A stretch of DNA of 64,000 nucleotides from Spirometra erinaceieuropaei (taxonomy: Eukaryota > Platyhelminthes > Cestoda > Diphyllobothriidea > Diphyllobothriidae). Shown here piece by piece: positions 1 through 12,900 of this stretch. Below the pieces are notes generated by a model. That model saw only the letters and a program-made list of their open reading frames with translations, searched no databases and had not been told where the DNA came from. The DNA lies in the NCBI GenBank assembly GCA_902702965.1, contig CACRXP010000165.1, positions 458,540-522,539 on the forward strand, written 5' to 3'. The translations under genes were made by a program, and so were the position numbers. Each line of letters starts with the position of its first letter. The stretch's first letter is position 1.

Positions 1-2224
1 GGAAAAGTTAGATGGAATTATCAAAATGACGGAGCAACCCTGTCCAAAAACTAGAATACCAACCAAATCCGCTACCGTGAAATGGGAAGAGCCCATGTCA
101 ATCGAAATTCCCAGACCGTTTTCAGATGACCAGAGATTCCCCTCAGGTAAGAACTCTGGAAGTCGTTTGTAAAATTGTCTCGCATAATGACAACCAGTAG
201 GATGCACTTATCGGCGGCGGTGGCAGGGGGGGGGAGGAGAAGCAAGTAGTAAAAGGAACTGGTTTTACAGACAAAGGGCCTAAACTATGGGCGCACACTA
301 AATTGACAGCCGCGAGGAAGGTTAGGCACCGGAACCAGCCAAACAAAAGCTACTGGTCTACAGAACATACACACATGCATACAATGGTGCGGTGTACTTC
401 GATTGTTAATTGAGCTAGCTAACTTAGGAGTCATTTGGATGAGTACCAATGAACAGTATGGATATTAAAAACACCATTAGTGGACCGGTAATCGAATCAA
501 GGCTTCCTTGAAGGAGGTGCGATGCCTTTCAAACCATCACCGGGGGAGCGCTTGAGAAGTCACATGCGTCCACTGGACCAGAAATCAGCCAAGCACAAAA
601 AAGGCTCCCACTAGGATTAGCGCACCGTCATCAGGTCTGGCTATTGTGAGATACTAAGATTTCCCAGTAGGCCATACACACGCAGATATATTTCCCCGCA
701 GTACGAGTGCGTCTTCCAAGTAGCTTGCAGTAGGGACAGAAGGTTGGGAAAAATAACTAAAGAGACTAGCCAATAGAAAAAAACTGCCAAAACATAACAC
801 GTAGAGTCCTGTGCGTCTCGAAAGACAGGTTACCAGCGGTTCTTATCGAACGCGGCAGCAAAACACGGCCAGTTCTACCTCTAGTTCCTCTGTCCGGCAT
901 CTGCTGGGTGGCGTACATCAGGAGAAATAGCCTTTGGGATCTCTAAGAGGTTCCTAATGGAGCAAGTTGGTCATGACGATGGCGATTCAATAAGGTCGGC
1001 AACGTGCGATTTTTTTGGCATGTGGCCATGCATATACTGAATTGCTCGAAAAGTTACTAGACATCACAGTAGCTATGGTAATCTACTTCACTGCAGTTTA
1101 AATTAGATTGTGCAGTACGCACTTTCGGGCGATATATTTCGCAAAAGTTTGACAGTTTGTTGATAAACCCAGGTCGCAGACGTAAAAAGATGCAAAAAAT
1201 GGTTCAGCGCTGATTCAAACTCCCACACCACCACATTAGGTATTTGGAGGCGAATATGTACCACGTTACGCAGTCTTTTCCGGATGTTACCTAACACCTG
1301 CATAAGTAGGTGGAGGAAAATGAAGTCGATGCTCACTACCATCGGTGAGGGATTCAACATAACCCTTGTAGGGGCTCCTCGAGGTGAACGTAACGATAAA
1401 GAAGCAATCGGACAAGTAAAGCTGTTTGTATTCACACCTTCAGCATGGGCGTCTTCGAGAATTACAGCCTTCATTCAATTCGGATGCAGTTAAGTCTAGC
1501 ATTCCGGCAAAGACCAGATCCCAATTGCCTAAAAGGGGCGCGTCGCACAACGAAGGAGAAGAGAACCTTAATTCTATGTAAAAACTAAAATTCATGGATG
1601 TACAATGGATCCCGGGAGTGTAATACGACGCCTATTAGAGATAAGAATGCTTTCTGTAGATCTCAACGTAGTGTCGCGGGCCCGAGGACCCCGCTTTACT
1701 CTCGAGGAAAGGCGATATTGGAGTCGCGGAGACAGCAGGCGATGTTCCGTTGGCGGAACGCAAGATTCAAGTGAGGGACTAGTGTCGCTAATTCTAACAA
1801 GGATGCGATAAATACATACTAACGGTACGCAAGATAAAAAAAGAACTCAAGTCACGAACAATAAGTACAGTTAAGAGACCGTAAGACGATCATAAGCCAC
1901 GGGTTAAAGGGTGGTCATGGGTCGCAGTACCGGGTGTACTGCATGGCTCCGAATAGGACACTTAATGGTGGCGGGCAGTTACGACAGATTATTGCTTGTC
2001 CGAGCTTCTCAATGCAAAAGCGGCCTGTGAATACTTTCCGTCCAGGGCACAGATATTGCCTTACAGTGTACAATAAAGAAGCAAGGAGTGTTGGTTATAC
2101 CAGAAACTATACTGAAAACCCAACGTCACCTAACGCTCCATTATTTCACGGCAGATGATTTTACTCCGTAATACAGCACTCGATAGTATGTTATATTATC
2201 CTAAAATTACTGCCTTTGTCTTGT
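1..2224. other. No recognisable feature
   Basis: Open frames here are short and have no recognisable family motif on either strand. If the syntaxin continues beyond exon 9, this is intronic or 3' flanking sequence. Confidence 0.6.
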
Positions 2225-2415
2225 CCACTACATGCTGCAGTGTTAATTAAGGTGAGATTCGATCAAGACCGGAGGCGGGATCGGGCACAGTTGACAAATT
2301 TAAACAATCCCACAGAGTGTACCACAATTGCACAGAAGTGGACGCCTCGGACCCCACCTCAGTGGGAGTTTCATAGAGGCCACAATAAGAAGGAGCCATT
2401 GCAGTCTTAATGGCT
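2225..2415 (-). repeat. Dispersed repeat family R, copy 1
   Basis: On the minus strand, TGTGGCCTCTATGAAACTCC then GGTCCGAGGCG, followed about 60 bp later by TTGTCAACTGTGCCCGATCC. The same order occurs in copies 2, 3 and 5. Confidence 0.55.
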
Positions 2416-3951
2416 GTACGGAAACGTCATCTGGCATCTGCCTATGGGGCCTAGCCTCACGCACGTAAATGCCGCGTGCGCAGACAAACTGCGAAAACTT
2501 GAGCTTTAAAATGACGCAATGTAGGATCACTGTGAACGGGCAAGCAGGAGTACCAGTCAGTCTGGAGAAATTAGCAAGCGCGTGTGCGAAGGGCGTAGAC
2601 TGGGGCCTTAGGTCAATGCAGCTACTGCGCCAAAGCTCGGCTCCACTGGTCTCGACCATGCTTTGATACCAGAATAAGGTGGGTATGGGAAGAGAGAATG
2701 TGACATAGGCCTCTTTCACAATAATCCAACTCCTGCGCAGACCGCCACTGCCTTTCCTAGCCTTGGTTATTATCGTAGCTTGGGGTGGACGAACTACCTG
2801 CGGATTTGCCAGTACGTTGCTTTTGTCCATCAAGACGATCAGGCCACAAGGAGCAGCAAAGTGAGACCCGTAAGTGGTCGCCGTGGAGACAACGCAGAGT
2901 CAGGTGTTGTCAAAGCCACAAAAAGCGGACACCGAGATACGGTTGGGGGACAAGGTCCCGACGAACGGTTGAGCAGCCGAAGCGTGATTAGAAACAGCGT
3001 GTGCACGGAGGCCGTGGCGGCAGCGGTAAGGCACGGAGATTACTGGTGGTGGCACGCATTGACATATAATGAGACAATCATGCAGCCAGGCAAGGTTTTG
3101 TTAAAAGATAAGGGCAGAGGAGGGGCAAATAAACGTGACGCTGAGGACATGAGACATTGATGCTTGCCTCGGAAGGAAAAAGCCCAACTGAAAGAAAGGA
3201 ACACGATCAAACGGTGTGAAGCTAAGAGCAGTGAAGACGTGAAAAACAATAGACATAATAACAGTAGGCATTGGCAACAGAAAGCAAACCTCCCCTGCAC
3301 CGGAGTAACATCCGCAACCCTTGCTAAATGCGTTTCGACGAGGCATCCGAAAAAGCTTTTCGTATATTGGGAAGTGGATGCTGCGTAAGTCCGCTTCAGT
3401 ATAAACAATTTCAAGCACAAGTCACTACTGGGTGGATACCATGGGGGCAGTGGTGGACCTTTGCGCTCCTGACGACCGAACTCAGGAGATCTAAGGAGGC
3501 CTGCAGTAGGCGACAATGCCGATAGGCCTTGAAAGCAAATGAACAAAGTGGGGATGAGCACAGACCGAGGAGTGTGGCATGAGGTGCATGAGGCCAGTGA
3601 TGTGGCCTCCCTTGAGTATATTCACAGAAGAATAGCTCACGCAGTCAAACGGATTTAGCGAGAGGCAAACCGCGCAGCATGGACACTCAACATCTGCAGT
3701 GCTCACAAAAGACTGGTTCGTGTGGTTGGATTAACCAGTGTGTGAGTAGCCTTCTGCGCCCTATGCATCTGTGACTTCTCCGGCCGCCTGACTACATGGT
3801 CAGTTTAATGGAGGGGGGGGGGGTAGTTTAAGCAAAGTGGACAAGCTGCAGATCTACGCCAACAGCTGTAAATAGACCACAGGAACTTCCAAGAGAAAAA
3901 GAAGGTTGAGAAGTAGCTGGGAACCGGCAAGTGTTCGAGAAGAGTCTGAGG
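2416..3951. other. No recognisable gene; a 12-G homopolymer near 3811
   Basis: Several overlapping open frames (2780-3160 plus, 3040-3561 minus) are low in gene-like character. A G12 run interrupts the sequence at about 3811-3822. One minus frame has a hydrophobic stretch, discussed under rejected items. Confidence 0.55.
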
Positions 3952-4120
3952 GCAGGGATCGGTTGAAGGCCCCCCATGTATCTGTGGCATACAAAGATAC
4001 TAATTTAAATGGGTTTTAGTCCGACACCATTATTTCGGTTTGGTGTTTTATCGTACAAGCTTGGGTCATTTATTGTTGTACAATGACCTTAGCCCATAGG
4101 GTTGAGAAGTGATAGTGGTA
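3952..4120. mobile_element. Partial MITE-like copy in tandem with copy 1
   Basis: The first 169 bp of the element (GGATCGGTTGAAGG, GTCCGACACCATTATTTCGG, CAATGACCTTAGCCCATAG) stop exactly where the full copy starts. This fits either insertion of one copy into another with loss of the rest, or a partial tandem duplication. Confidence 0.75.
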
Positions 4121-4542
4121 AGAATCAGGTAGAGGCCCCCAAGCATCTGTGGCATACAAAGGATACCTACTATACTTATTTAAGTGGGTTTTAGTCCGAC
4201 ACGATTATTTCGGTTTGGTGTTTCATTGTCTGTTGTAGATGGTCTGGTGCCTTATCTACAATGACCTCAGCTCAGAGATTTGAAAGACGATCGTCGTAGA
4301 CACTTAATGTACACTTTTTAAATTGTCCTGCTTAATTTTGGTTGTTATATGTCAATTCATTAAAACTTTTTCGTACGAAAAATGAATTTACAAATTATCT
4401 ATATTTATTTTGCCATTCCTCTATGCATACATAGGCCCCGCCCGTAAAACCATTATTACCACCTTTTCCCGTAAGACAGGCAACTTTGATTGGTCGTATG
4501 TGTATTTGTTTGGGGTCCTTCACCTGATCCTTACCAGGCGGA
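4121..4542. mobile_element. MITE-like TIR element, copy 1
   Basis: Left end TAAGAATCAGGTAGAGG and right end CCTTCACCTGATCCTTA are inverted repeats. The interior is collinear with 7621-8067. It has no coding capacity. It is immediately preceded by a partial copy of the same element. Confidence 0.8.
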
Positions 4543-5676
4543 GTTTTTGCTAACCGGTCTCGTCTCACGCACTAATGTCTTAGGGCGATTCTGCTGGGTT
4601 AAAATTTGCAAGGACAGCCAACGACAAAGTCACGGTCAAAGCCGGAAAAAGTATAACACAAGAGAGGGGACCTAACCAAACAAAAATTGGCTAGCTCGAG
4701 AGCATTGTTACAGCGACAAGTTATCGCCATGGAGGTAGAAAGTAACCATAGGATTGCAAGCAGCAAAGGCCGTTAGGGTGAAATTCAAAAGCTGAAGTAA
4801 GCTCCACGCTCTAATGGCTGGGCTGTAAAAAGTTGCTAATCGGATTGCACCTGCCCTTATTTGGTGTCACATTTAAAGTACTGCGAAGAGGACTGCAACA
4901 ACGTCAAGACAGAGACGAACAGACAAAAAATCTATCCTTCAAAGCGAGTGTATTCCTTCCCAGAGGAAAAGGAAAAAACGTGTCACTGCAGCCGAATAGC
5001 ACCTCCGACGAAAAGCACGCAGGGGTGCTTGTAGGTCACAATGAGCAAGAAATCATATCCGAGGCAAACAACTTTGTTGCAACGCGGGTGTTCATGACAC
5101 ATTAAATTCTTAACGTCGGTGGTTTCCCATCGGCTAGATCTACCGAATAGCTGAGCGTGAACCTCTTCTAATCAGTTTTGCGCAAATTACTAGGGGGTGA
5201 AACGTTAGTAGCGAATCTAGTGGGGGAAAGGGTGTAAAGAGCAGTAGTGTAGACAAAAATATGGAGCTCCGCAGGGTTTCCGTTCAGAAAAACAGGCAAG
5301 CAGCGTATAAAAAAGTTGTCAATAAAGCGACTACTGCTAACATTCAATTAATTAAGTCAATCAACCCAATGCTTGACGATTTTGCACACTGAGAGGAGTT
5401 CCTGTCGATAGGACTTTGAGTAGTTGCGATGTGAACTACTAACACCTGACCAGGGATGCAGTATATGCTTTTGCCGGGCTACTGACTACTACACAATTGA
5501 AACAGTCTTTTTTTAAAGAGACATTTCTTTCAATCTCCACCCGTCAATGACTTATGGAACTCGCTGCGGGAAAAACACAACAGGGGTGAGTGTAAGTCAC
5601 CAATTCGGGATTGGGGAGGTAAGCAAGATGTGCGCAGTTAGTTCAAAAAATACCAAGTATTGACTGTCCCAATACA
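4543..5676. other. No recognisable feature
   Basis: A/T-leaning non-coding sequence between the TIR element and the syntaxin exon 9 region. I see no transmembrane-type exon on the minus strand. Confidence 0.5.
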
Positions 5677-5703
5677 TTAGCCGTCTACTATCAATCCGAC
5701 AAA
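5677..5703 (-). other. Candidate alternative terminal exon of the syntaxin (8 codons and stop)
   Basis: A good acceptor (pyrimidine-rich GTTTCTCCTCTTCACAG) lies about 190 nt after the exon 9 donor. In the required phase it adds FVGLIVDG and then TAA. If used, it would give a syntaxin without a transmembrane anchor. This is inference from splice signals alone, and it may be a chance acceptor. Confidence 0.18.
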
Positions 5704-5893
5704 CTGTGAAGAGGAGAAACACTGTAATGCCGAAAAATTGGAAAACGGGAAGACTCTGGCCTCTAAAACCCTCCTCGGCTTATTTGCAACCAACGATTCG
5801 TCATTATTAGGCAGGAATAACGCTCTCCTTAATGCATATTTGCAGTCTGTGAGACATGCGCATGTCTTTGAGAGTCGGTTCAAAAGTGGTTAC

Positions 5894-6004
5894 CTTGCGT
5901 GACTTTTTCTGGTAGGTCACGGCATGATGAAAGTCGGTCTTAGCCGTCTCCACGTAGTCAACAGTCTGCAGGACATTGGACTCAATCCGGTCAATCGTTT
6001 CGCC
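5894..6004 (-). CDS. STX1: Syntaxin exon 9 (second half of SNARE motif)
   Basis: Thirty-seven codons, phase 0 to 0, from an ATTCTAG acceptor to a GTAACC donor. [20 protein letters not shown] then [17 protein letters not shown] matches GEMIDRIExxVxxxxDYVxxAxxDTKKAVKYQSKARRKK. The DTKK pair is replaced by DFHH, an unusual change next to the membrane. A basic KKSRK stretch closes the exon, as expected just before the anchor. No exon encoding the anchor can be recognised downstream within the window. Confidence 0.92.
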
Positions 6005-9000
6005 CTAGAATGAACAGAGAAAAAAGACACGTTGTTACACGAACCGATGCAGAGCAATACTATTGCAATTGCTGGGTCCACACGACACGGTGTAAAGTGG
6101 GTAGGTCAATGGGTTGGCTTCAAAGACAGCATGAAGTCAAGGGAAAACTCTCAGAAATATCGAAAAAAACACGTTCTGAACATGCCTGACTGTCAACTAA
6201 GGTGGCCAAGTCCTGAAACATATCCCTCAACTCGCGAATGCTCTGTTCGAGTCGCAGAATGTCCTGGTGTCGAGCCTCGATCTCATTCAAAGTTTGTCGA
6301 GCTTGTTGTGTGTCTGCCATGATCTGAAACGGGAGAAGTAATCGAAAGATTCTACTTCACAGTTCATGTGGCAACCGATGGGATTCGGCGGGCATAAATA
6401 AAAACGGTGACATGGAAGTGCATGAAGCATTAAAACCGAGAACTAGCTTTGAAAGCCATCGTATGGGCGGTATGCATGTGGAAAAAGAACAAACGCCTTT
6501 GTGGTTGTGTTAATTCAACTGTCGCAAGCGAAGAGAATCACAATAGTCCGACGAGTTGAGCGCGGTGGTAATATGCGCATGACATTGTCTAAAAGGCGAC
6601 ATTTGCTATATCTACTTCACCGTCTCCCCTCCCTCTACTATTTCACCTATAACGTGTTTCGATGACAAGCTACAGTTAAAGCGACAGAGGAAGTGAATAG
6701 CAAAGCTACGCAACTTGGTTCATAAAATCCCACCGAGTTTCGATGAGAATTTGGCGCTCATCGAGGAGAGCAGCCACAAGTCTCATTAAGAGTAAAATTG
6801 ATACGACTATATGTACTACTGATATAGACGGCCTCGATGTCGATAACTGTCGTTTAGGTATTACGAGGGAAGCGCTGTAGACCGATTTACCGTACTGAGT
6901 ACGATTGAACTACTTCGTCAGCTGGCAATTTCCTATTCTGGTTCCAGGCAAGTCGTGGTGGATTCAAAGCTTATGAGCACGAGAAGGGTCTCAATCTTGC
7001 TTCTCTCGCCATCAATCCAAGTGCTGTACCAACCTGCCCGCAGTACGACCCCACATTCCAATCACGCATAGGCCTTGTAGGTCACTTAGTTATCTATCAC
7101 AACGTGACCAGAGAACCATTTCCTGAAGCGCCCGTTCACCAGTCATCACGCACAACCCGCTGCCCACACTATCCTGGGACATTGAAACACCGAATAGGCC
7201 TAGTCGGCCAAATGTGCATACGTGAGAACGCTCCGTAAAACATCGTAGCCAAGGCCTCCCTTATATCACCTAACTACACAGGCACACGTAAGAACACCTT
7301 ACCTATGCATGAGCCAGTTCGGCAACTCGCATACACATTTTAATCATCAGCAAAGCAGAACATGCCGATCATACAACAATTACGTGAAGCAACCTGACAG
7401 TGTCGTACACACTTCAGGACTGTGCTTCTGGGTGAAGTCTAGTCATGATTTATGAGGGACCAGCAGGACGGTAGGGTGCAGCAGGCGAGGTCATTTACGT
7501 AAAAGTTGCCACTGCCCACAGCCTCACCCCCCAGTCGCCAGACAGATCAATGACGCATGGGAGAATAGAGTGAGACAGATCCTGCGAGATACATCCGCAT
7601 TCCACATTATAATAGATCGGCGGCGCCATAAGGATCGGGTGAAGGCAGCCAAGCATCTGTGGCATATAAAAAATACCTACTACAATTATCTAAGTGGGTT
7701 TTAGTCCGACACGATTATTTCGGTTCGGTTTGGTGTTTCATCGTACCGTGTTGGGTCGTCTGCTGTAGACGGTCTGGTGCATTGTCTACAATGACCTCAG
7801 TTCAGAGAGTTGAGAAGCGATAGTTGCAAACACTTAATGTTTATTTTTTAATTGTCCTGCTTAATTTCGGTTGCTATATGTCAATGCATGAAAACTTTTC
7901 CATCCGAAAAGCGAATTTACCAATTATCTATACTTATATTGCCACTCCTCTAGGCATACATAGGCCCTGCCCGTAAAACCCCCTACTACCACCTTTTCCG
8001 TGAGACAGGCACCTTTGGCTGTTCGTGTGTGTTTGGGGTCCTTCACCCGATCGTTGCCGGCGGCGCTTTGAAATTATGACAGTGAGCCAACATTCGTGGC
8101 TTGGGAGGCTGCCACCTGACTAGATAACTCAGTCCGCGTCGTCAGTGCTTATATATGAGGGGACTGGCTCGAGGACCGAGAGGCAAGCCCAATGTCTTCC
8201 TTTTAATGTGGCCTCTATGACGCTCATATACACGTGAGATCCGAGCCGCTCCCTTATTTCTGCGAAAACCTAGTTCACTGTGTGAGGACCAAGTCGTGAT
8301 AGCCACATACGAGCTGTTTGGCTTTGTCAGCCGTTGCGTCCGGACCCTGGTAGCCTTTGCATTGCCTTACTATCGGGACCTAGTGGGTGTGGGAAGGGCG
8401 AGTGTGGTAGATCCTGCGCGAGTCTGCCCCACTATAAACCGATCCACGGGCAAGTCAATGGGACACACGGTGAACGTTATTGCTTGCGACGGTCGAACTC
8501 ACTTGACTAGGACTCTGGCGTGATACGAGAACGAGCCCTGAGAGAATTGATGCAGTGAACCTTCTTTCTACCAATATTACACAAGGTGAGCCTAGTTTTT
8601 AAACAGTATAATTCAAGTTGCTACTTCCAATCCTCGTAAAAAGAGAATTAGATTATGAGGAGCATAGGTGAGGTAGTTGAGAAAATAAATCGTCCAGGGG
8701 GTTGAACGCTAGAAAGAAGAGTTTATTAGTTCGAGCAGTCAATCTTTCAAGATCCTCATCAGAAGAATAAACGCTCAAAGTGCACAATAGACTCGCAATT
8801 CTGGTGATAGCTGCAATGATTTTGTTGACAGTGGACAACCCTGCAGTTCTTATTCCTGAGCCTGGCTGCGTACACATCGGCAGTCACTCACAGAATATAA
8901 GGACACCAATAAACATGGCTGGACGCAAACGCCTGAGGAGTATTTCAAAGTAAATATGCTGAGGGGGACTTCCTGGGCCACACTGGTCACGCAGATATTT

Positions 9001-9916
9001 AAACATCATACTGTCTGACAGAATAAAAAAGTAGTATACATGCGTGTGGACGTCTGCTTAGAGCATTGGCTCCCACAACGCGCTGCGTTGTAGATGCGTT
9101 GGATCAAAACGAGAATCATATCAGCTCATGGCACGCGTTAATCGGACTGCACTAAGTACGCGCCAGTCCACAACTAATGACGTACATGTGTATGCGTGTG
9201 GCGCACCTTCAAGGCGTGTCACCCACTGTGCCTACTCCCATCGCCCCCTGGTTGACCGGCTCAGACAGTCAACGTCTGCACGGGAGAGGGAAGAAAAAGT
9301 CGGTCATAGCCTTTGCCTTAATCGGCATTCCCTCTGCAATGAGTGCTCGTCGCCGTGGGACCATCTGCGAGGACTCTAAATTTTAGCTCAGAGACTAAAT
9401 GGAATGAGCCTAATTCTGCAATCAGATCCGTGAAGAGACACTCCAACGTGAGGTGCGAGGCTATACCAATCAGGTACAGATCCCGTTCGGCCATCTGGGA
9501 CTGCTGGATGCCAATGCAGAGTTTATTGCATATTCCAGATCGAAGACGACAGATTGAAGATTTACGGCTAGTTGGTGACGCGTTTCATTTAATAAGTCCC
9601 AAAACTGCTGAGTAGCACCAAAGCCCTCAGGATTCGATGATAAGATTGCGACACAACCGGCTGGCGATGGCCAATAAGTTGGAACAGTTCATTCCAATCG
9701 TCCGTTTATGTTAGTTCACCTTCTTCGTCAAGTGCTACCTCTGCGCTTCTGACTCTTACTATGAAGCCATGCAACCGAAAATAAAGTTGGCTCATCGGTT
9801 GGCAGCCTTCCAGGCCATGACTTCTAGAGCGTAGTAAAAGATTCAAAGTGCGGCTGGGTGTTTATAGTGAGGAATGCACTGATGTGCCGTGGGAATGAAA
9901 TCCACAGCGCCGACCT

Positions 9917-9954
<38 letters not shown>

Positions 9955-12900
9955 CATCAGTCCGCTGTTCGAGCCGATCAAACATCTGATGCGGGGATTG
10001 GGTGCAAGTGGCTTACAGAGCTCAATAGCCCCTCAACGCGTGTCACACAGGACCTGCCCCTTCTCACAACATACCAGGTTTTCGCCGAAGGGGATGGGTG
10101 CTTCGGACCTCACACATGGGTAAGGGTGCCATACAGAAGACAGTCAAACTGTGTACAATTTCAGCACACAGAGCCTACGGTTCTGATCTGACACACGGCG
10201 TTGCCTATACCGAGGTGGGATATAACTGTGTGCGCTGGAGGGCACGTGAAGACCTAGTCACCTGCTGAAGTCTGACGTAGGTAAGTCTGCATGAATCTGA
10301 AGGTGACGCACAGCAGGCGCGGCGACAACACCCACACCACTGCGCGACCGATCGACGCCCACACACCAAACACCCCAGCTGATATACGTACGTCTATGCT
10401 TGTGCTACAGTTGGGCATAGGGCGAGGACAGAATTTGTGTGTAGACTGACATATTGACATTTAGAGGGCGTACGCAGGCTGCGGTGGCGCGAAAACCACA
10501 CACACAGGTTTAGCAAAGTGTTGAAAAAAATTACAAGAGGCGGTTAAAGAGCGTCACTCCCGCGTGACCTTCTATATAGTCGATGGTCGTCAACAGGAAG
10601 TGAACGCACAACTCGGTGGCAGGGCCATGCTCAATGTTCAACTGACTTTAAGGTTCAAAATTCGGGTCTATCTACTCTGAGACTTTTTGGTACAGCTGTG
10701 GTGATGTCTGGGGTAGGGGTATGGCTAGTCGACAAAACTAAATAAGCCGGAAATTGCCACTAAAGTTTCCTCAGCCTTGGATGACAATTGTGCTCAGGAG
10801 GAAATCGTCTGGGAAGAAGTCTTGCGAAAAAGACATAGAAACGCACGCACACAGTAGTCGGGCAAACGTACGCTTTGTGTGAAAATCTGAGGGTCACCAG
10901 ACTCCAGCATGTCTTCAAGCTCTTCATCAGTGATTCTGCGGTCGGCTGAAAAAGTCAGAAGAAAACATGAGATGGATATGGGGTTGAAAGAGGGTAATAA
11001 GCTTCGCTTAGAGGTAATAGGAGCGGTAGGGAAGATGACACAAAATCCATCACAGCTGAAGCATGCAACAAGTAAAAACGGGTTGTCGCATGTCTTACGA
11101 CGAAAACCAGTTACTCGACTGCTAGGGAGAGTAGTCACAACCGTCAGCGTGTGGATTTTAGTACGCTTTCAAAAAATTCGTTCTAGATATTCTGGTTAGA
11201 CGAGTCCTACCACAGCTGTTGTAAGCGCACTTGAAAGGCGTCGCCGATGGCAAAGATACCTACAGGTACAACACGCCTGACGACAGATCGAGTGTGTTAA
11301 TTAAACAAATACGGCTAATAAAATTGGCACGGAATCCCCTAATGTTTGGCAAGACCGACCGTTTTTAGGGATTTTAACCGGAGTTTTGATACAGGGAGAG
11401 ATGGCCACATGGGATCTATAAGCAAACATCCAGGGAGTTCCCCCATGAACCTATTGAAGGCCTTAAAAATCTTGATATGAAGACGACAGGCCACATAAAT
11501 TTGCACTGGTCTGAGTTCCTATATAATGCCTATTGTTTGTGCTATCTTAACTGGGTAGTATTTTCTATTCTCGACATTGACCGATTAGAACTCAGTGGTT
11601 TGCTGGTGCTTCTTGAACCTGAACTTTGCAGTTCCCTTATCCGCTAGAAGACTTCAATTCGATGTTTCTCGGCCAACAAATAAGAACTCTATCGTTGCAC
11701 TCCTCCTTGGTAACCCCAACTAGTGGCTGTACGGCCACCTCGCTAGGCGAAGTATGACAATGGCCAAACTAGTATGTGCGTAGGTATTTGAAACCATGAC
11801 AACGCTTTTGCGGCACTGGCTCCTGCATTTCCTGGTGACCTAGTTGGCAGAGGCAAATTTATAATTTTGGTTTCCTAATGCTTTTTTGACCACCAGAAGT
11901 ACATCTCTTGTATAAGCCCGGATAATAACGGGTGAGGGCATGCCTTGACAAACATGAGGGTCTTCGAACTTTACTCAACTTTGTCACCTTAGGCTAACTA
12001 CTTTATTTAGGACAGATAACGCAAACAGCTTAGTGTGTTTGCGTCCGTTACCGAGCTAGTAAGCATGAGTGGCAGGTAAATAAATTCACCGAATGTAAAT
12101 GACGTTAGATCGTGTACCAAAAGGCAGAATTCCTCGTAACAATTATTTTTCAGCATACAACAGAAGTCCGCCCACACATTGACGTAATACTTTCAGCCAG
12201 TAAACGAGGTAATCGCTTCAACTATTCACCTACCTTTCGCGGTTTCCCAAATGCATCACGGGGATGTTCAGCTAATTAATTCCCCAACTTTACAACATAA
12301 GTCATTACCGGTGTTGCTCTGAAGACATTGTTCGTAGTGAATTATTGGTATGATACACGCTTTAACGAGAAATATCCCTGCGAGGTTGCGTCAAACATTA
12401 CAGTCTACATCGCTTTGGCCTACTTTTTTCCGCCCATACAACTGACCCCTTGGAGGTGCCCGAGACTAGATTCCGTCAAAATAAAAAGGTTAGAAGACAT
12501 GAAAACAAGAGCTCAAGGCGCATCCCTTCACCAGAGGGTGCCCTCCAAATTCACACGCAGTGGAAGTGCAAACAGAATCCAGAGGGGAGGTGGGCGGATG
12601 TGGCGTGGGAAGGTAGTCGCCGCGAGAACAAAAATGTGCGGAGAACGGGACGGTGTGCGTGTGTGCCAAGCAAGGAGTCAACGCAAACAACGGAAGATTT
12701 CGGATACGGATAAACAAAAACGACACAAAGCTCGTACCAATCTCAAGCTGACGTTTGAAATAGGCTTTACATCGTTCTATGTACTTGGTCTGCCAAGCTT
12801 TGTAGTCTTGCATGAGCTCGGCCAGTTTAAGTGAAAGGTGCCGCAGCTGGCAGTTGTCACCATTGCGAAAAAATGACAATAATAAAATAAAGGTTAGAAT

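Larger units (their letters stand above)
6005..10871 (-). other. Syntaxin introns 8 (181 nt, GC-AG) and 7 (4.5 kb)
   Basis: Intron 8 is 6005-6185, and intron 7 is 6324-10871. Intron 7 contains the MITE-like copy 2, repeat R copy 2 and the (CT)n tract. I found no further syntaxin-like exon in it. Confidence 0.75.

Noticed and set aside
3040..3561. Minus-strand open frame with a hydrophobic stretch (FCCQCLLLLCLLFFTSSLLLA) as a possible syntaxin membrane-anchor exon
   Set aside because: The frame runs on for over 80 residues after the hydrophobic part, whereas syntaxins end within a few residues. The acceptor CCGGTGCAG has no pyrimidine tract.
8653..8877. Minus open frame with SDEDLERL, resembling the DEELEDM of syntaxin exon 7
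   Set aside because: Only a few residues match, and there is no donor in the correct phase.
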